In this document: one piece after another, positions 17,629 to 26,800 of the stretch
Layout of the letters: the number at the start of each line of letters is the position of its first letter
How positions within the stretch are numbered: the stretch's first letter is position 1
NCBI RefSeq assembly: GCF_902832845.1
Contig: NZ_CADFDB010000003.1
Location: 62,001-126,000 of the forward strand
Direction of reading: 5' to 3'
Source of the DNA: Burkholderia metallica
Lineage (GTDB): Bacteria > Pseudomonadota > Gammaproteobacteria > Burkholderiales > Burkholderiaceae
DNA: 64,000 nt
Notes under the pieces: generated by a model
What the model was told of the DNA's origin: nothing
The model's database searches: none
The model's input: the letters and a program-made list of their open reading frames with translations, nothing else
Position numbers and translations under genes: made by a program

Positions 17629-18024
17629 ATGAAGCCCTTCATCGTCTCGTCGCTCGCCGCGCTGCTGGTTGCCGTCGGCACGCAGGCGACGGCCGACACC
17701 GCCGCCGGCAGCGACGCGCAAGCGTCTTGCGCGATCGCAAACGTGACCGGCGTCGGCGGTTCGCCGCGCGGCCTGAGCGAATATCTCGCGAGCCCGTCGC
17801 CCTACAACTACCTGAAGGACAACGACCTCCAGTGCAAGGTGGGCGACGACGGGCGCACGTCGAACTGCACCGGCGTGACCTACCTCCGGAACGAACAGGT
17901 CAGCGTGTACGACGATTCCGATCCGGCGACGCTGACCGTCGTCGCACGCGTGGAACTCGATCACGGCCAGAAATACCCGGTGATCATCGTCGTGCAGCGC
18001 AAGGACGCGCGCTGCAAGCCATGA
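17629..18024 (+). CDS. Small secreted hypothetical protein
   Basis: 131 residues with a signal peptide (1-23, ending ATA/ADT). The mature part carries four Cys (ASCAI, LQCK, SNCTG, ARCKP), which could form two disulfides, and a central beta-rich section (VTYLRNEQVSVYDDSD, LTVVARVELDH). No named domain recognised. ATG 17629 was chosen because the signal peptide begins there; the frame is open upstream to 17533 without coding character. A periplasmic or surface role is likely. Confidence 0.65.
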   Translation: MKPFIVSSLAALLVAVGTQATADTAAGSDAQASCAIANVTGVGGSPRGLSEYLASPSPYNYLKDNDLQCKVGDDGRTSNCTGVTYLRNEQVSVYDDSDPATLTVVARVELDHGQKYPVIIVVQRKDARCKP

Positions 18025-18256
18025 TGCGGCGCCGCGCGCGAACGCGCTCGTCGAATCGGCCCGGATGTTCACGCCGGGCCTCGCGCGGCACCTGAGCAGC
18101 AGGCACGAGCAGCGGCCCGTCGTCGCGCCGCACCGCGCCGGTAGCCTCCCCGCCGGCCGCCCGATCACCTAGAATTCGATCATCACGGCGACACGACCGC
18201 CGCCGCGTACTCGATGCCGCGCGCGCCACCCCTGCGTGCGGTACACGGAGATCGCC

Positions 18257-18550
18257 ATGACCGAACTGTCGACCCCGACGGAATCCGTCGATTACGAAGG
18301 CTTCGAGATCCATGTCGTGCCGGCCGCCGCGCCCGGCAGCGACACGCGCTACACCTACACCGGCTACGTATGCCATCCGGGCGCGAATCCCGCCTTGCCC
18401 GGCCACGCGGTGCCGTTCCATGCGGACGGCGAGGAAAGCTTCGCGAGTCTCGACGAAGCCGTCCACGAAGCCGTGCACATCGGCAAGAGCATCATCGACG
18501 GCACGCACCCCGACCTGTCGATCCTGTCGCTCGTCACGCACGGCTTCTGA
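18257..18550 (+). CDS. Hypothetical protein, 97 aa
   Basis: Not recognised. Soluble 97-residue protein with one Cys. It has a beta-rich N-terminal half (YEGFEIHVVPAA, TRYTYTGYVCHPG) and a C-terminal half with an amphipathic helix (FASLDEAVHEAVHIGKSIIDG). The shape resembles small proteins with a DUF-type dsRBD-like alpha/beta fold. GGAG 6 nt before the ATG at 18257 decides the start over the ATG at 18236. Monocistronic. Confidence 0.65.
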   Translation: MTELSTPTESVDYEGFEIHVVPAAAPGSDTRYTYTGYVCHPGANPALPGHAVPFHADGEESFASLDEAVHEAVHIGKSIIDGTHPDLSILSLVTHGF

Positions 18551-18882
18551 ACCGGGCAGCACGCGTCGCAGATTGCGCAGGCGCAGGCAGCGGCGCTACC
18601 CGCAGCAATCGCCGGGGCCGGCCGGATCGTCGCCACCGGCTGACGTACCGCACGCGTGTCTGTCTTTCTTGCAGGCTTGCATCACGCATGCTGCGATGCG
18701 CTCGTTCCGTATGCCGTGCGAGCATGCCGTCACATGTCACGTCACAACGCGATGCGCGGGCGCGCGCCCTCGTCGTCATCAACGATAGCGACATCCGGTA
18801 TCGCCCGTTATGCGTTTCTCCCGATATCGGCTTGCGTCCGTGCGCCTATCATTTTTTTATAGTCACTTCCGGCTAGCCTCCC
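18551..18882. other. Intergenic region, 332 nt
   Basis: No gene seen. The last 60 nt before 18883 are A/T-richer and contain TTGCGT followed about 18 nt later by TTTATAGT, a possible promoter for the TonB-domain lipoprotein gene. A 9-nt imperfect inverted repeat (CCGGTATCG ... CGATATCGG) lies at about 18795-18833. Confidence 0.35.
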
Positions 18883-19374
18883 ATGCGCCCCCTTCCCCGT
18901 CCGCGCGTCGACCGGCTGCACGCAGTTGCACTGGCCGCCGTCGCCCTGCTCGCGGCGTGTACGATCACGCCGCCTCCGTCGTTGCGCTCGGTCCTGACGA
19001 TTCCGTCGATCACCCGCAGCGGCAGCCTCGATCAGTACCGCGTCGAAGTCGCGCAGCGTGTCGCCGAACGCAATCCGTCCGGCATGCTGCACGGCACACC
19101 TCAGGCGATGCTCCGCTCGCTCGTCGTCGTGGCCTTCACCGTCGACGGCAGCGGCCGGCTCGTCAACGCGTCCGTCTACCGCAGCAACGGCGACAGCGAG
19201 GCGGAAGCGCTCGCGCTCGCGTCGCTGCGCCGCTCGGCGCCGCTGCCGCCGCCCCCGTCGCGACTGCTCGACGGCAACGGCCGGCTCGAATTGATGGAAG
19301 GCTGGCTGTTCAACGACGACGGCCACTTCCAGTTGCAAAGCACCGCATCGGCGCAGGCGCAATCGATCGACTGA
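18883..19374 (+). CDS. TonB C-terminal-domain lipoprotein
   Basis: 163 residues. N-terminal signal with lipobox LLAAC (Cys near residue 26), so an acylated, membrane-attached protein. The rest (about 60-155) matches the TonB C-terminal fold: a strand VVVAFTVDGSGRLVNASVYRSNGD, a helix EAEALALASLRRSAPLPPPP, and a final strand GRLELMEGWLFNDDG. It lacks the transmembrane helix and Pro-rich linker of a true TonB, so energy transduction is unlikely. No clear ribosome site; the start is chosen by the signal peptide. Confidence 0.75.
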   Translation: MRPLPRPRVDRLHAVALAAVALLAACTITPPPSLRSVLTIPSITRSGSLDQYRVEVAQRVAERNPSGMLHGTPQAMLRSLVVVAFTVDGSGRLVNASVYRSNGDSEAEALALASLRRSAPLPPPPSRLLDGNGRLELMEGWLFNDDGHFQLQSTASAQAQSID

Positions 19375-19676
19375 CCGGCCGCCGCCGCGCGATTGCCGGC
19401 GCGCGGCCGCGCTGGCTATAATTTTCCGCAATCGCGCGGCCATCACGCCGCGCGCACGTTCGCGCGCCGCACCCGGCATGCGAGCCGACCATGCCGGCAT
19501 CGGGCGGCGGCGACGTACCCGTCTCCATCGTCGACCGGCGGGTGACGTCCGCGCCACGGCGCGCGCTCACGCCGCCACCGCGTCATCCGCATCATTCGCT
19601 CGGCTGCCCGCGACAGGCGTCTGCCTGCCCGACCGCACGCTCAGCCGACCGCCCCAACGACAAAACGGAGACATCC

Positions 19677-20987
19677 ATGTCCGCATCCCCCCCGACCGTT
19701 GCACACGCAACCGGTTCGGCCGGCGCCGTCAGCCACCGGCGCATCGTGTTCGCGAGTTTCATCGGCACCGCGATCGAGTTCTACGATTTCTACGTGTACG
19801 CAACGGCCGCCGCGCTCGTCATCGGCCCGGTCTTCTTCCCGCACGGCTCCGCGACCGCGCAGGCGCTGTCCGCGTTCGTCACGTTCGGCATCGCGTTCAT
19901 CGCCCGCCCGATCGGCTCGTTCCTGTTCGGGCACTTCGGCGACCGCATCGGCCGCAAGTCGACGCTCGTCGCGTCACTGCTCGTGATGGGCGTATCCACC
20001 ACCGCAATCGGCTTCGTGCCCGGCTATGACACGATCGGCGCGCTTGCGCCGGTGCTGCTGTGCGTACTGCGCTTCGGCCAGGGGATCGGCCTCGGTGGCG
20101 AATGGGGCGGCGCCGCACTGCTCGCGACCGAGCATGCGCCGCAGGGCAAGCGCGGCTGGTTCGGGATGTTCCCGCAGCTCGGGCCCTCGGTCGGCTTCCT
20201 GATGTCGAACGGCCTGTTCTTCGCGCTCGCGCTGTCGCTGTCCGACGAGCAGTTCCGCAGCTGGGGCTGGCGCATCCCGTTCCTCGTCAGCGCGGTGCTC
20301 GTCGCGCTCGGCCTGTACGTCCGGCTCAAGATCACCGAAACGCCCGCGTTCCAGGCCGCGCTCGATCGCAACGAGCGCGTGCGCGTGCCGGTCGCGACGC
20401 TCGTCACGCAACACTGGCAGCCGACGCTGCTCGGTGCGCTCGCGATGGTCGTCTGCTACACGCTGTTCTACATCTCGACGGTGTTCTCGCTGTCGTACGG
20501 CGTGTCGGCGCTGCATATTCCGCGCCAGAGCTTCCTCGGCCTGCTGTGTTTCGCGGTCGTGTTCATGGGGCTCGCGACGCCGCTGTCCGCGTGGGCATCC
20601 GACCGCTTCGGCCGCAAGCCGGTGCTCGTCGTCGGTGCGATCGCGGCACTGCTGTCGGGTTTCGCGATGGAGCCGCTGCTCGGCAGCGGCTCGATGCCGC
20701 TCGTCGCGCTGTTCCTGACGATCGAGCTGTTCCTGATGGGCGTGACGTTCGCGCCGATGGGCGCGCTGCTGCCGGAACTGTTCCCGACCAACGTCCGCTA
20801 TACGGGCGCGGGTGTCGCGTACAACCTCGGCGGGATCCTCGGCGCATCGATCGCGCCGTATATCGCGCAGTTGCTGGCGGCGCGCGGCGGGCTGTCGTGG
20901 GTGGGCGGCTATGTGTCGGTGGCGGCGGCCATCAGCCTGATCGGCGTGCTGCTGATGCGCGAAACGCGCGACGCGTCGCTCGTCTGA
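19677..20987 (+). CDS. MFS transporter, metabolite:H+ symporter (MHS) family
   Basis: 436 residues with 12 predicted membrane segments. Family motifs: GTAIEFYDFYVYATAAAL in the first helix, the cytoplasmic loop GHFGDRIGRKSTL and its repeat SDRFGRKPVL, and GQGIGLGGEWGGAALL, all typical of the ShiA/ProP/KgtP group. It probably imports a carboxylate or similar metabolite with protons; the substrate cannot be told. ACGGAG 7-8 nt before the ATG at 19677 supports this start over the ATG at 19491. Monocistronic, no catabolic neighbours. Confidence 0.9.
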   Translation: MSASPPTVAHATGSAGAVSHRRIVFASFIGTAIEFYDFYVYATAAALVIGPVFFPHGSATAQALSAFVTFGIAFIARPIGSFLFGHFGDRIGRKSTLVASLLVMGVSTTAIGFVPGYDTIGALAPVLLCVLRFGQGIGLGGEWGGAALLATEHAPQGKRGWFGMFPQLGPSVGFLMSNGLFFALALSLSDEQFRSWGWRIPFLVSAVLVALGLYVRLKITETPAFQAALDRNERVRVPVATLVTQHWQPTLLGALAMVVCYTLFYISTVFSLSYGVSALHIPRQSFLGLLCFAVVFMGLATPLSAWASDRFGRKPVLVVGAIAALLSGFAMEPLLGSGSMPLVALFLTIELFLMGVTFAPMGALLPELFPTNVRYTGAGVAYNLGGILGASIAPYIAQLLAARGGLSWVGGYVSVAAAISLIGVLLMRETRDASLV

Positions 20988-21091
20988 CACTCCGGGGCGA
21001 CCCGGGTTGTGCGGTGGGCGGCGCTGCCTATACTCGATCCTGGGTGCGCCGCCGCGCGCGCCCGGGATCCCGCCCCGAAGGAGCCGCCGCC

Positions 21092-21271
21092 ATGAACATC
21101 CGCCTCGGCAATGCCGATCTCGTCCTGATTCTTGCGCTCGCGCTGGGTGGCGCACTGCTGCTCGCGCTGCGCTTCCGGCCGAAGACGTGGCGCGGCCTCG
21201 TGTTCGAGGCGCTGCTGGCGAATCTCGCGGCGATCGCCGCCGTCGTCACGGTCGAGGCGCTGCTCGCCTGA
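21092..21271 (+). CDS. Small membrane protein, 59 aa
   Basis: Just under 60 residues, two hydrophobic segments (about 10-27, VLILALALGGALLLAL, and 38-58, LLANLAAIAAVVTVEALL) joined by a short basic loop RFRPKTWRG. GAAGGAG about 10 nt before the ATG at 21092 is a good ribosome site. Function unknown. It is in line with and 104 nt after the MFS gene, and ends 18 nt before the convergent waaC stop. Confidence 0.6.
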   Translation: MNIRLGNADLVLILALALGGALLLALRFRPKTWRGLVFEALLANLAAIAAVVTVEALLA

Positions 21272-21289
21272 GACGCCCGCCGCGCCGCG

Positions 21290-22288
21290 TCAGGCGGTCA
21301 GCCGCGCGCGCTGCGCGCCGTAGGCCGGGGCGACCGCATCGATCGCATCCAGTGCCTGCGCGACCGTCGGCACCGTGCCCGCCTCGCCGATCGACAGCGC
21401 ATTCGGTGCGCCGCCGATCCCGCAATGGTGCCGCGACGTCGCGACGAAAATCATCACGGCCGGCCGCTGCAGCGCACGCGCCATGTGCACGAACCCCGTG
21501 TCGACCCCTACCACGAGCGCAGCCCGGCCGATCGCCGCGCCGAGTTCGCGCACCGTCATCGCGGGCAGCACGACCGCGCCCGGCGCGCGCGCGGCGATGT
21601 CCTGCGCATCGTCGTGCTCGGCCGCCGACCCCCACGGCAACAGCACGCGCACGCCGCGCGCCATCATCTGCGTGGCGAGCGCGGCCCAGTGCTCGGCCGG
21701 CCATTTCTTGTCCGGGTTGGACGTCGCATGGAACAGCAGCATGAACGGAGCGTCATCGCCCAAGGCCGTCGGCAGGCTCACGTCCTGCGGCGGGACGATG
21801 CCGTAGGTGGCGACGCCCTCGGGCACGTAGCCGAGCGCCTCGCCCGCGCTCACGCGCATCCCGTGCCACGCATCGCAGTCCGGCCGCGGGCCGAAACGAT
21901 GCGAATACACGAAGCGTGCGCCCGTCTCGCCGAGATCCTGCGTCTGGTAGCCGACGCGGCGCGCAGCGCGCGCCAGCGCCGATATGATCGCGCTCTTGTA
22001 GACGCCGTGCAGGTCGATCACCGCATCGTAGCGGTGCGCGCGCAGCGCGCCGATCGACGCCGAGATCGCCTTCAGGTCGCCACGATTGCGCAGTTTCTTG
22101 AACCGGCGCAGCGGCGCGCACAGGACATGGGTGACGCCCGGATGCCAGCGCACGACCTCCGCACACGATTCGTCCACCGCCCAGTCGACCACGACGCCGG
22201 GAAAGGCGCGATGCAGATCGGCGACGACGGGCAACGTCTGGACGACGTCGCCGAGCGACGTCACTTTCACGATGAGGATACGTTTCAC
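21290..22288 (-). CDS. waaC: LPS heptosyltransferase I (WaaC)
   Basis: 332 residues from the GTG at 22288 (KRILIVKVTSLGDVVQTLP is the family N-terminus). A TTG at 22312 would add eight residues; neither has a clear ribosome site. GT9-family features are present: DWAVDESCAEVVRWHPGV, the donor-binding LLFHATSNPDKKWP and the C-terminal VVGVDTGFVHMARALQRP. It adds the first heptose to Kdo2-lipid A at the cytoplasmic face of the inner membrane. Stands alone and is divergent from the ClC gene. Confidence 0.93.
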   Translation of the reverse strand: MKRILIVKVTSLGDVVQTLPVVADLHRAFPGVVVDWAVDESCAEVVRWHPGVTHVLCAPLRRFKKLRNRGDLKAISASIGALRAHRYDAVIDLHGVYKSAIISALARAARRVGYQTQDLGETGARFVYSHRFGPRPDCDAWHGMRVSAGEALGYVPEGVATYGIVPPQDVSLPTALGDDAPFMLLFHATSNPDKKWPAEHWAALATQMMARGVRVLLPWGSAAEHDDAQDIAARAPGAVVLPAMTVRELGAAIGRAALVVGVDTGFVHMARALQRPAVMIFVATSRHHCGIGGAPNALSIGEAGTVPTVAQALDAIDAVAPAYGAQRARLTA

Positions 22289-22459
22289 GATATGTGGGGA
22301 TAGACCTGCCAATTTGGCATGCTAACGATGGTTACCCATCGCGAACATTACGCGAGAATTACTTTTGCAACAAAATGCATCTTGGCGGCGAATGATTGCC
22401 GCGCCCCGCTCGCATCCGGTTCTTTTTATAATCCGATTTTTGCCTTCCGGCCAGCGTCG

Positions 22460-24028
22460 ATGCCACGCCCCGCGCTTCCCGCCCTGTTTCCCGCCCTCAC
22501 CCGCCGCTCGCTGAGAATCTGGCGCCAGTACGGCGTTTTCTGGCTCGGCGCCATCGTCGTCGGCCTCGCGGCCGTGCTCTACGCGAGGCTGATCGACTGG
22601 GGCTACGAAACCTTTCGCACGATGCGCGATCACGCCGCGTGGCTGCCGCTGCTGCTGACGCCGGCCATCGCCGCGCTGTCGGTATGGATCACGCGCCGCT
22701 TCTTCCGCGGCGCCGAGGGCAGCGGCATCCCGCAGGTGATCGCGACGCTGCATGCACGCCCGAGCGCGTTCGGCGCCCGGCTGCTAACGCTGCGCATCCT
22801 GTTCGGCAAGGTGCTGGTGTCGTTCCTGGGCATCCTGGGCGGCTTCACGATCGGCCGCGAAGGGCCGACCGTGCAGGTCGGCGCGGCGCTGATGTTCAAT
22901 CTGCGGCGCTTCTACCCGCGCTCGAACGCGCAGATCGAACGCCAGCTGGTACTGGCCGGCGCGGCGGCCGGGCTGTCGGCCGCGTTCAATACGCCGCTCG
23001 CCGGGATCGTGTTCGCGATCGAGGAGCTGACACGCAGCTTCTCCGCGCGCGCCAGCGGGGTGCTGATCACCGCGATCATCCTCGCCGGCGTCGTCGCGCT
23101 CGGCCTGAACGGTAATTACACGTATTTCGGCACGATCGATGCCGGCCCCCATTTCCCGAAGCTGCTCGCGCTCGCCGTGCTGGTCACCGCGATCGTGACG
23201 GGGATCGCGGGCGGCCTGTTCTGCTGGCTGCTGCTCAACACGGGGCGCTGGCTGCCCGCGCGACTGCTCGACCTGTATCGCGAGCGGCCGATCGCGTTCG
23301 CCGCGCTGTGCGGCTTCACGATCGCCGTCGTCGGCCTCGTATCGGGCGGCACGACTTTCGGCAGCGGCTATGCCGAAGCGCGCGGCCTGCTCGACGGCAG
23401 CCAGCATCTGTCGGTGTTCTATCCGTTCCTGAAGATGGCATCGATGGTCGCGTCGTACCTGCCGGGCATCCCGGGCGGCATCTTCGCGCCGTCGCTGTCT
23501 ATCGGCGCCGGGTTCGGCAACCTGTTGCATGGGGTGTTCAGCAACATGAGCCTGCCGATGCTGATCGCGCTCGCGATGGTCGGCTATATGGCGGCCGTCA
23601 CGCAGTCGCCGATCACGTCGTTCGTGATCGTGATGGAGATGATCAACGGTCACGCGCTCGTGATTTCGCTGATGGCGACCGCTCTGGTGTCGAGCCGCGT
23701 ATCGCGCTTCTTCGCGCCGCCGCTGTACGAATCGCTCGCCCAGCGCTATCTCGCGCCGCCCGTCTCGGCCGCGGAACCGGCTGCCGCATCGGCGGCAAGT
23801 ATGACGATGGGAACCGGCGTCACCGAGCCGCAGGATGCGGCCGCCGCGCCCGCCGATCCGCTCGACACGCTGCGCGACGAAGGCGATGACGGCAACGAAG
23901 CGACGGCCGCCGTGTCTGTCGACGGCGCGGTCGATGGCGCGGCTGACGCACCGGCGCCGCGCGACGATGCGCCGGCTGCAGCCGACACGAACGGCCCGGC
24001 GCAGCCCGGCCCGCGCGACGCTCAGTAG
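22460..24028 (+). CDS. ClC-family chloride channel/exchanger
   Basis: 522 residues. Conserved ion-path motifs: GSGIP (87-91), GREGP (132-136, gating Glu134) and GGIFAP (339-344). A Glu pair (Glu188-Glu189 in VFAIEEL) matches the internal proton glutamate of ClC-ec1, so it is probably a Cl-/H+ exchanger. The membrane part ends near 425. The remaining 95 residues are low-complexity Ala/Asp/Pro-rich with no CBS domain. ATG 22460 was chosen because the upstream frame (back to 22319) is non-coding in character. Its stop overlaps the convergent 36-residue lipoprotein gene by 7 nt. Confidence 0.92.
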   Translation: MPRPALPALFPALTRRSLRIWRQYGVFWLGAIVVGLAAVLYARLIDWGYETFRTMRDHAAWLPLLLTPAIAALSVWITRRFFRGAEGSGIPQVIATLHARPSAFGARLLTLRILFGKVLVSFLGILGGFTIGREGPTVQVGAALMFNLRRFYPRSNAQIERQLVLAGAAAGLSAAFNTPLAGIVFAIEELTRSFSARASGVLITAIILAGVVALGLNGNYTYFGTIDAGPHFPKLLALAVLVTAIVTGIAGGLFCWLLLNTGRWLPARLLDLYRERPIAFAALCGFTIAVVGLVSGGTTFGSGYAEARGLLDGSQHLSVFYPFLKMASMVASYLPGIPGGIFAPSLSIGAGFGNLLHGVFSNMSLPMLIALAMVGYMAAVTQSPITSFVIVMEMINGHALVISLMATALVSSRVSRFFAPPLYESLAQRYLAPPVSAAEPAAASAASMTMGTGVTEPQDAAAAPADPLDTLRDEGDDGNEATAAVSVDGAVDGAADAPAPRDDAPAAADTNGPAQPGPRDAQ

Positions 24029-24132
24029 ATCACGACGGGGGCCGGCCGGTAATACACGGGCCGCGCCGGCACGACGATGCAGCCGGCCAGCGTGATCGCG
24101 ACGAGCGCGATGGCGATTGCGGTTCTTTTCAT
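24022..24132 (-). CDS. Small lipoprotein, 36 aa
   Basis: Too short for usual gene callers. It encodes MKRTAIAIALVAITLAGC, a complete lipoprotein signal with lipobox TLAGC (Cys18), followed by an 18-residue mature peptide rich in Pro, Val and Tyr (VVPARPVYYRPAPVVIY). GGAGG lies 6 nt before the ATG at 24132. It starts 12 nt after the stop of the YXWGXW-type gene and shares its Pro/Tyr composition, so the two are probably one operon. The stop overlaps the end of the ClC gene on the other strand. A similar V-x-P-A-P mature peptide occurs in other tiny Burkholderia lipoproteins; function unknown. Confidence 0.7.
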   Translation of the reverse strand: MKRTAIAIALVAITLAGCIVVPARPVYYRPAPVVIY

Positions 24133-24144
24133 CGCCCGCCTCCG

Positions 24145-24546
24145 TCACGCCCAGTGGCCACGGGTCCAGAACCAGTTCGGACCGCGCTGGTCCCAATGGC
24201 CCGGCACCCATCGCATGCCGACGCGCTCGGCTTCCCAGTGGCCGCCGATCCACACGTAGCGGCCATGCTCCCAGTGCCAGTGCCCACGGTCCCACACGTA
24301 GCCCACGCGGGCGGCCGGCACGACCTCGTAGCGCACCGGCGGCGGCGCGTTCGGCGCAACGACGACGATTTCCTCGGTACGCACGGCCACCGGCTCGGCG
24401 ACGACCACACGCCCCTGCGGCGCGATCACGGGCGTGCCGACGAGAATCTCGTCCGCATGCGCGGCGAGCGGTGCGACGACGGCTGACAGGCCCGCGGCAC
24501 ACAGCGCGAGCGAAACGATACGACGTTGAACGGTAGAGACAGCCAT
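24145..24546 (-). CDS. YXWGXW-repeat exported protein
   Basis: 133 residues. Signal peptide 1-31 (ends AAHA/DEI). The C-terminal half holds tandem aromatic repeats: GYVWDRGHWHWEHGRYVWIGGHWEAERVG and two further W-x-x-GHW units (WVPGHWDQRG, WFWTRGHWA). GGAGG 5 nt before the ATG at 24546. This repeat family is common in Burkholderia and its function is not established; surface or periplasmic location is expected. Likely first gene of a two-gene unit with the small lipoprotein at 24022. Confidence 0.82.
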   Translation of the reverse strand: MAVSTVQRRIVSLALCAAGLSAVVAPLAAHADEILVGTPVIAPQGRVVVAEPVAVRTEEIVVVAPNAPPPVRYEVVPAARVGYVWDRGHWHWEHGRYVWIGGHWEAERVGMRWVPGHWDQRGPNWFWTRGHWA

Positions 24547-24705
24547 CACAACCTCCAGGTTGAACAAGTTACGCGAGCGTATTCGTTCAATGCGGGAGGC
24601 GCGGTAACGGCCGACAGACGCCGTGTTACGGCGTGCCCGAAAGTGCAACAGGGCGTAAGACGCGCACGGCGGCGAATGCCGCCGTGCGGGGGGATACTGC
24701 GACGG

Positions 24706-24960
24706 TCAGGCTTGCGGGATCTCGATCTTCACTTCGAGGACTTCGAGATCGTCCTGGCGCTCGAGGCTCACGCGGATGTCATCGTTCGAAATTTGGACGT
24801 ACTTCGAGATGACCGCGACCAGCTCCTTCTGCAGCGCCGGCAGGTAATCGGCCGGCGGCCGGCCGCCGACGCGCTCGTGCGCGATGATGAGCTGCAGGCG
24901 CTCCTTCGCGACCGATGCGGACTTCTTCTTCTCGCCGAGGAGAAACGAAAGGATGGACAT
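24706..24960 (-). CDS. minE: Cell-division topological factor MinE
   Basis: 84 residues, normal length. N-terminal [23 protein letters not shown] is the membrane-targeting and MinD-binding region, followed by the topological-specificity domain ([16 protein letters not shown]). It stimulates MinD ATPase and drives pole-to-pole oscillation. 12 nt downstream of minD and last of minC-minD-minE. Confidence 0.97.
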   Translation of the reverse strand: MSILSFLLGEKKKSASVAKERLQLIIAHERVGGRPPADYLPALQKELVAVISKYVQISNDDIRVSLERQDDLEVLEVKIEIPQA

Positions 24961-24972
24961 GAGCGGCCTCCG

Positions 24973-25788
24973 TTACTTGCTGCCGAAGAGGCGCTGCAGC
25001 AGGCCCGGCTTCTGGTAATCGGTGAAGCGCAGCGGCTTGTCTTCGCCGAGGAAGCGCGAGACGACGTCCTTGTACGCTTCAGCGACGTCGGTGCCGTCGA
25101 TGTGCACGGCCGGCAGACCCTGGTTCGACGCATGCAGCACGGCTTCCGATTCGGGCACCACGCCGATCAGCTTGATGCGCAGGATCTCGCTGATGTCCTC
25201 GAGCGACAGCATCTCGCCTTCGCTCACGCGCTTCGGGCTGTAGCGCGTGATCAGCAGATGCTCCTTGATCGGATCCTTGCCTTCGGTCGCGCGCTTCGTC
25301 TTCGACGACAGGATGCCGAGAATGCGGTCCGAGTCGCGCACCGACGACACTTCCGGGTTCGTGACGATCAGCGCTTCGTCCGCGAAGTACATCGCGTGCA
25401 GCGCGCCCGCCTCGATACCGGCCGGCGAATCGCAGACGATGAATTCGAAGTCCATCGCGACGAGGTCGTTCAGCACCTTCTCGACGCCGTCGCGGGTCAG
25501 CGCATCCTTGTCGCGCGTCTGCGACGCCGGCAGGATGAACAGGTTCTCGCACTTCTTGTCCTTGATCAGCGCCTGGTTCAGGTTCGCTTCGCCCTGGATC
25601 ACGTTCACGAGGTCATACACCACGCGGCGCTCGCAGCCCATGATGAGATCGAGGTTGCGCAGGCCGACGTCGAAGTCGATCACGGCCGTCTTGTGGCCGC
25701 GCAGCGCGAGACCGGACGCGAAGCTCGCGCTCGTCGTCGTCTTGCCCACGCCGCCCTTGCCCGAGGTCACCACGATGATTTTTGCCAT
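24973..25788 (-). CDS. minD: Septum-site ATPase MinD
   Basis: 271 residues. Deviant Walker A GKGGVGKTTTSASFA (about 10-24), switch regions VIDFDVGLRNLDL and FIVCDSPAGIE, and a C-terminal amphipathic membrane-targeting helix (YQKPGLLQRLFGSK). It binds the membrane as an ATP dimer, recruits MinC and is released by MinE. 60 nt after minC. Confidence 0.98.
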   Translation of the reverse strand: MAKIIVVTSGKGGVGKTTTSASFASGLALRGHKTAVIDFDVGLRNLDLIMGCERRVVYDLVNVIQGEANLNQALIKDKKCENLFILPASQTRDKDALTRDGVEKVLNDLVAMDFEFIVCDSPAGIEAGALHAMYFADEALIVTNPEVSSVRDSDRILGILSSKTKRATEGKDPIKEHLLITRYSPKRVSEGEMLSLEDISEILRIKLIGVVPESEAVLHASNQGLPAVHIDGTDVAEAYKDVVSRFLGEDKPLRFTDYQKPGLLQRLFGSK

Positions 25789-25848
25789 TTACCCAATACC
25801 CTGTGTTCGTCAATGAGAGCCGATCGATCCGGAGCGCACCGCGTGTCG

Positions 25849-26634
25849 TTACGTCAGGCGCAGCGGTTCGATCATCAGTTTTTCCTCTTCGAGCCGGATC
25901 TGCACCGATTTGCCCAGAACTTCAGCGGGCAGCGGGTTCTCGGTTGTCCGATAGATACCCGCGATCGAAATCAGTTCCGGCTCCAGACACGTGCAGAAAA
26001 TGCGCGCGTCGTGATTGCCGTGCACGCCCGCGAGTGCGCGGCCGCGCAACGGCGCGTAGATGTGGATGTTGCCTTCCGCGATGATTTCCGCACCGTGACT
26101 GACCGGCGCGAGCACCACGAGGTCTCCTTTCGCGTAAATCTGCTGCCCCGAACGCAACGGCCGGTCGATCACCAGCGTCTGGCCGCCGGCCTGCGAGAGC
26201 GTCGGCGTGGCGTCCGACGACTGTTCGGGCACCGCTGCGGCTGCCGCAGCGGCGGCGGGCTCGACGGCTGGCACAGCCGCCGGTTCCGCTTCGTCGGTAT
26301 GTTTCGCGGCCGGCGCGCGGCGGTCGCGCGCCTCCAGCAACGGCAGGCCGGCTTCCCCCGCCCAGCCCTGCGTGGCCAGTGCGACGACACCCACCGGCCG
26401 CATCCGCACGTCGTTCAACATCTGGCGGATGTCCGCGAGCGCGACGCGTTCGCCGTCAGCCAGGCGGCGGACGTCGATCGCGACGACATCGTCGGCGAAA
26501 AACTCGGGAGTCGCTTCGAAGCGCTTGACCAGTTCGGTACGCAACGCATCGAGATCGGTCGTCTTCACGGTGAACAGCAACGTATCGACCGATCCGCTGC
26601 GCAGCTCGAAGAATGGCGATTTTTTAAGCGACAT
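25849..26634 (-). CDS. minC: Septum-site inhibitor MinC
   Basis: 261 residues. N-terminal MinC_N domain (about 1-105, [22 protein letters not shown]), an Ala/Pro-rich linker (about 105-150, with a run of Ala), and the C-terminal beta-helix that binds MinD ([27 protein letters not shown]). It blocks FtsZ assembly away from midcell. I prefer ATG 26634 to the GTG at 26640 because AGAG then lies at proper spacing. A perfect A/T palindrome (26644-26658) sits just upstream, with TAAAAT (forward 26661-26666) as a possible -10. Confidence 0.96.
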   Translation of the reverse strand: MSLKKSPFFELRSGSVDTLLFTVKTTDLDALRTELVKRFEATPEFFADDVVAIDVRRLADGERVALADIRQMLNDVRMRPVGVVALATQGWAGEAGLPLLEARDRRAPAAKHTDEAEPAAVPAVEPAAAAAAAAVPEQSSDATPTLSQAGGQTLVIDRPLRSGQQIYAKGDLVVLAPVSHGAEIIAEGNIHIYAPLRGRALAGVHGNHDARIFCTCLEPELISIAGIYRTTENPLPAEVLGKSVQIRLEEEKLMIEPLRLT

Positions 26635-26800
26635 GGACACTCTGCAAAAATTTTTTGCGTATTTTACAGGCGTCCACGCGCGCGGCCATTATTTTTGGGG
26701 AACCGGGTGGCGGCAGCCCGGGCGGTTGCACAACCGGCTGGCGCGCAGGCAGGCGGGCCGGACCTTCATCGCGCCGCGCGGCCCGCGTTCCGACGCGGGG

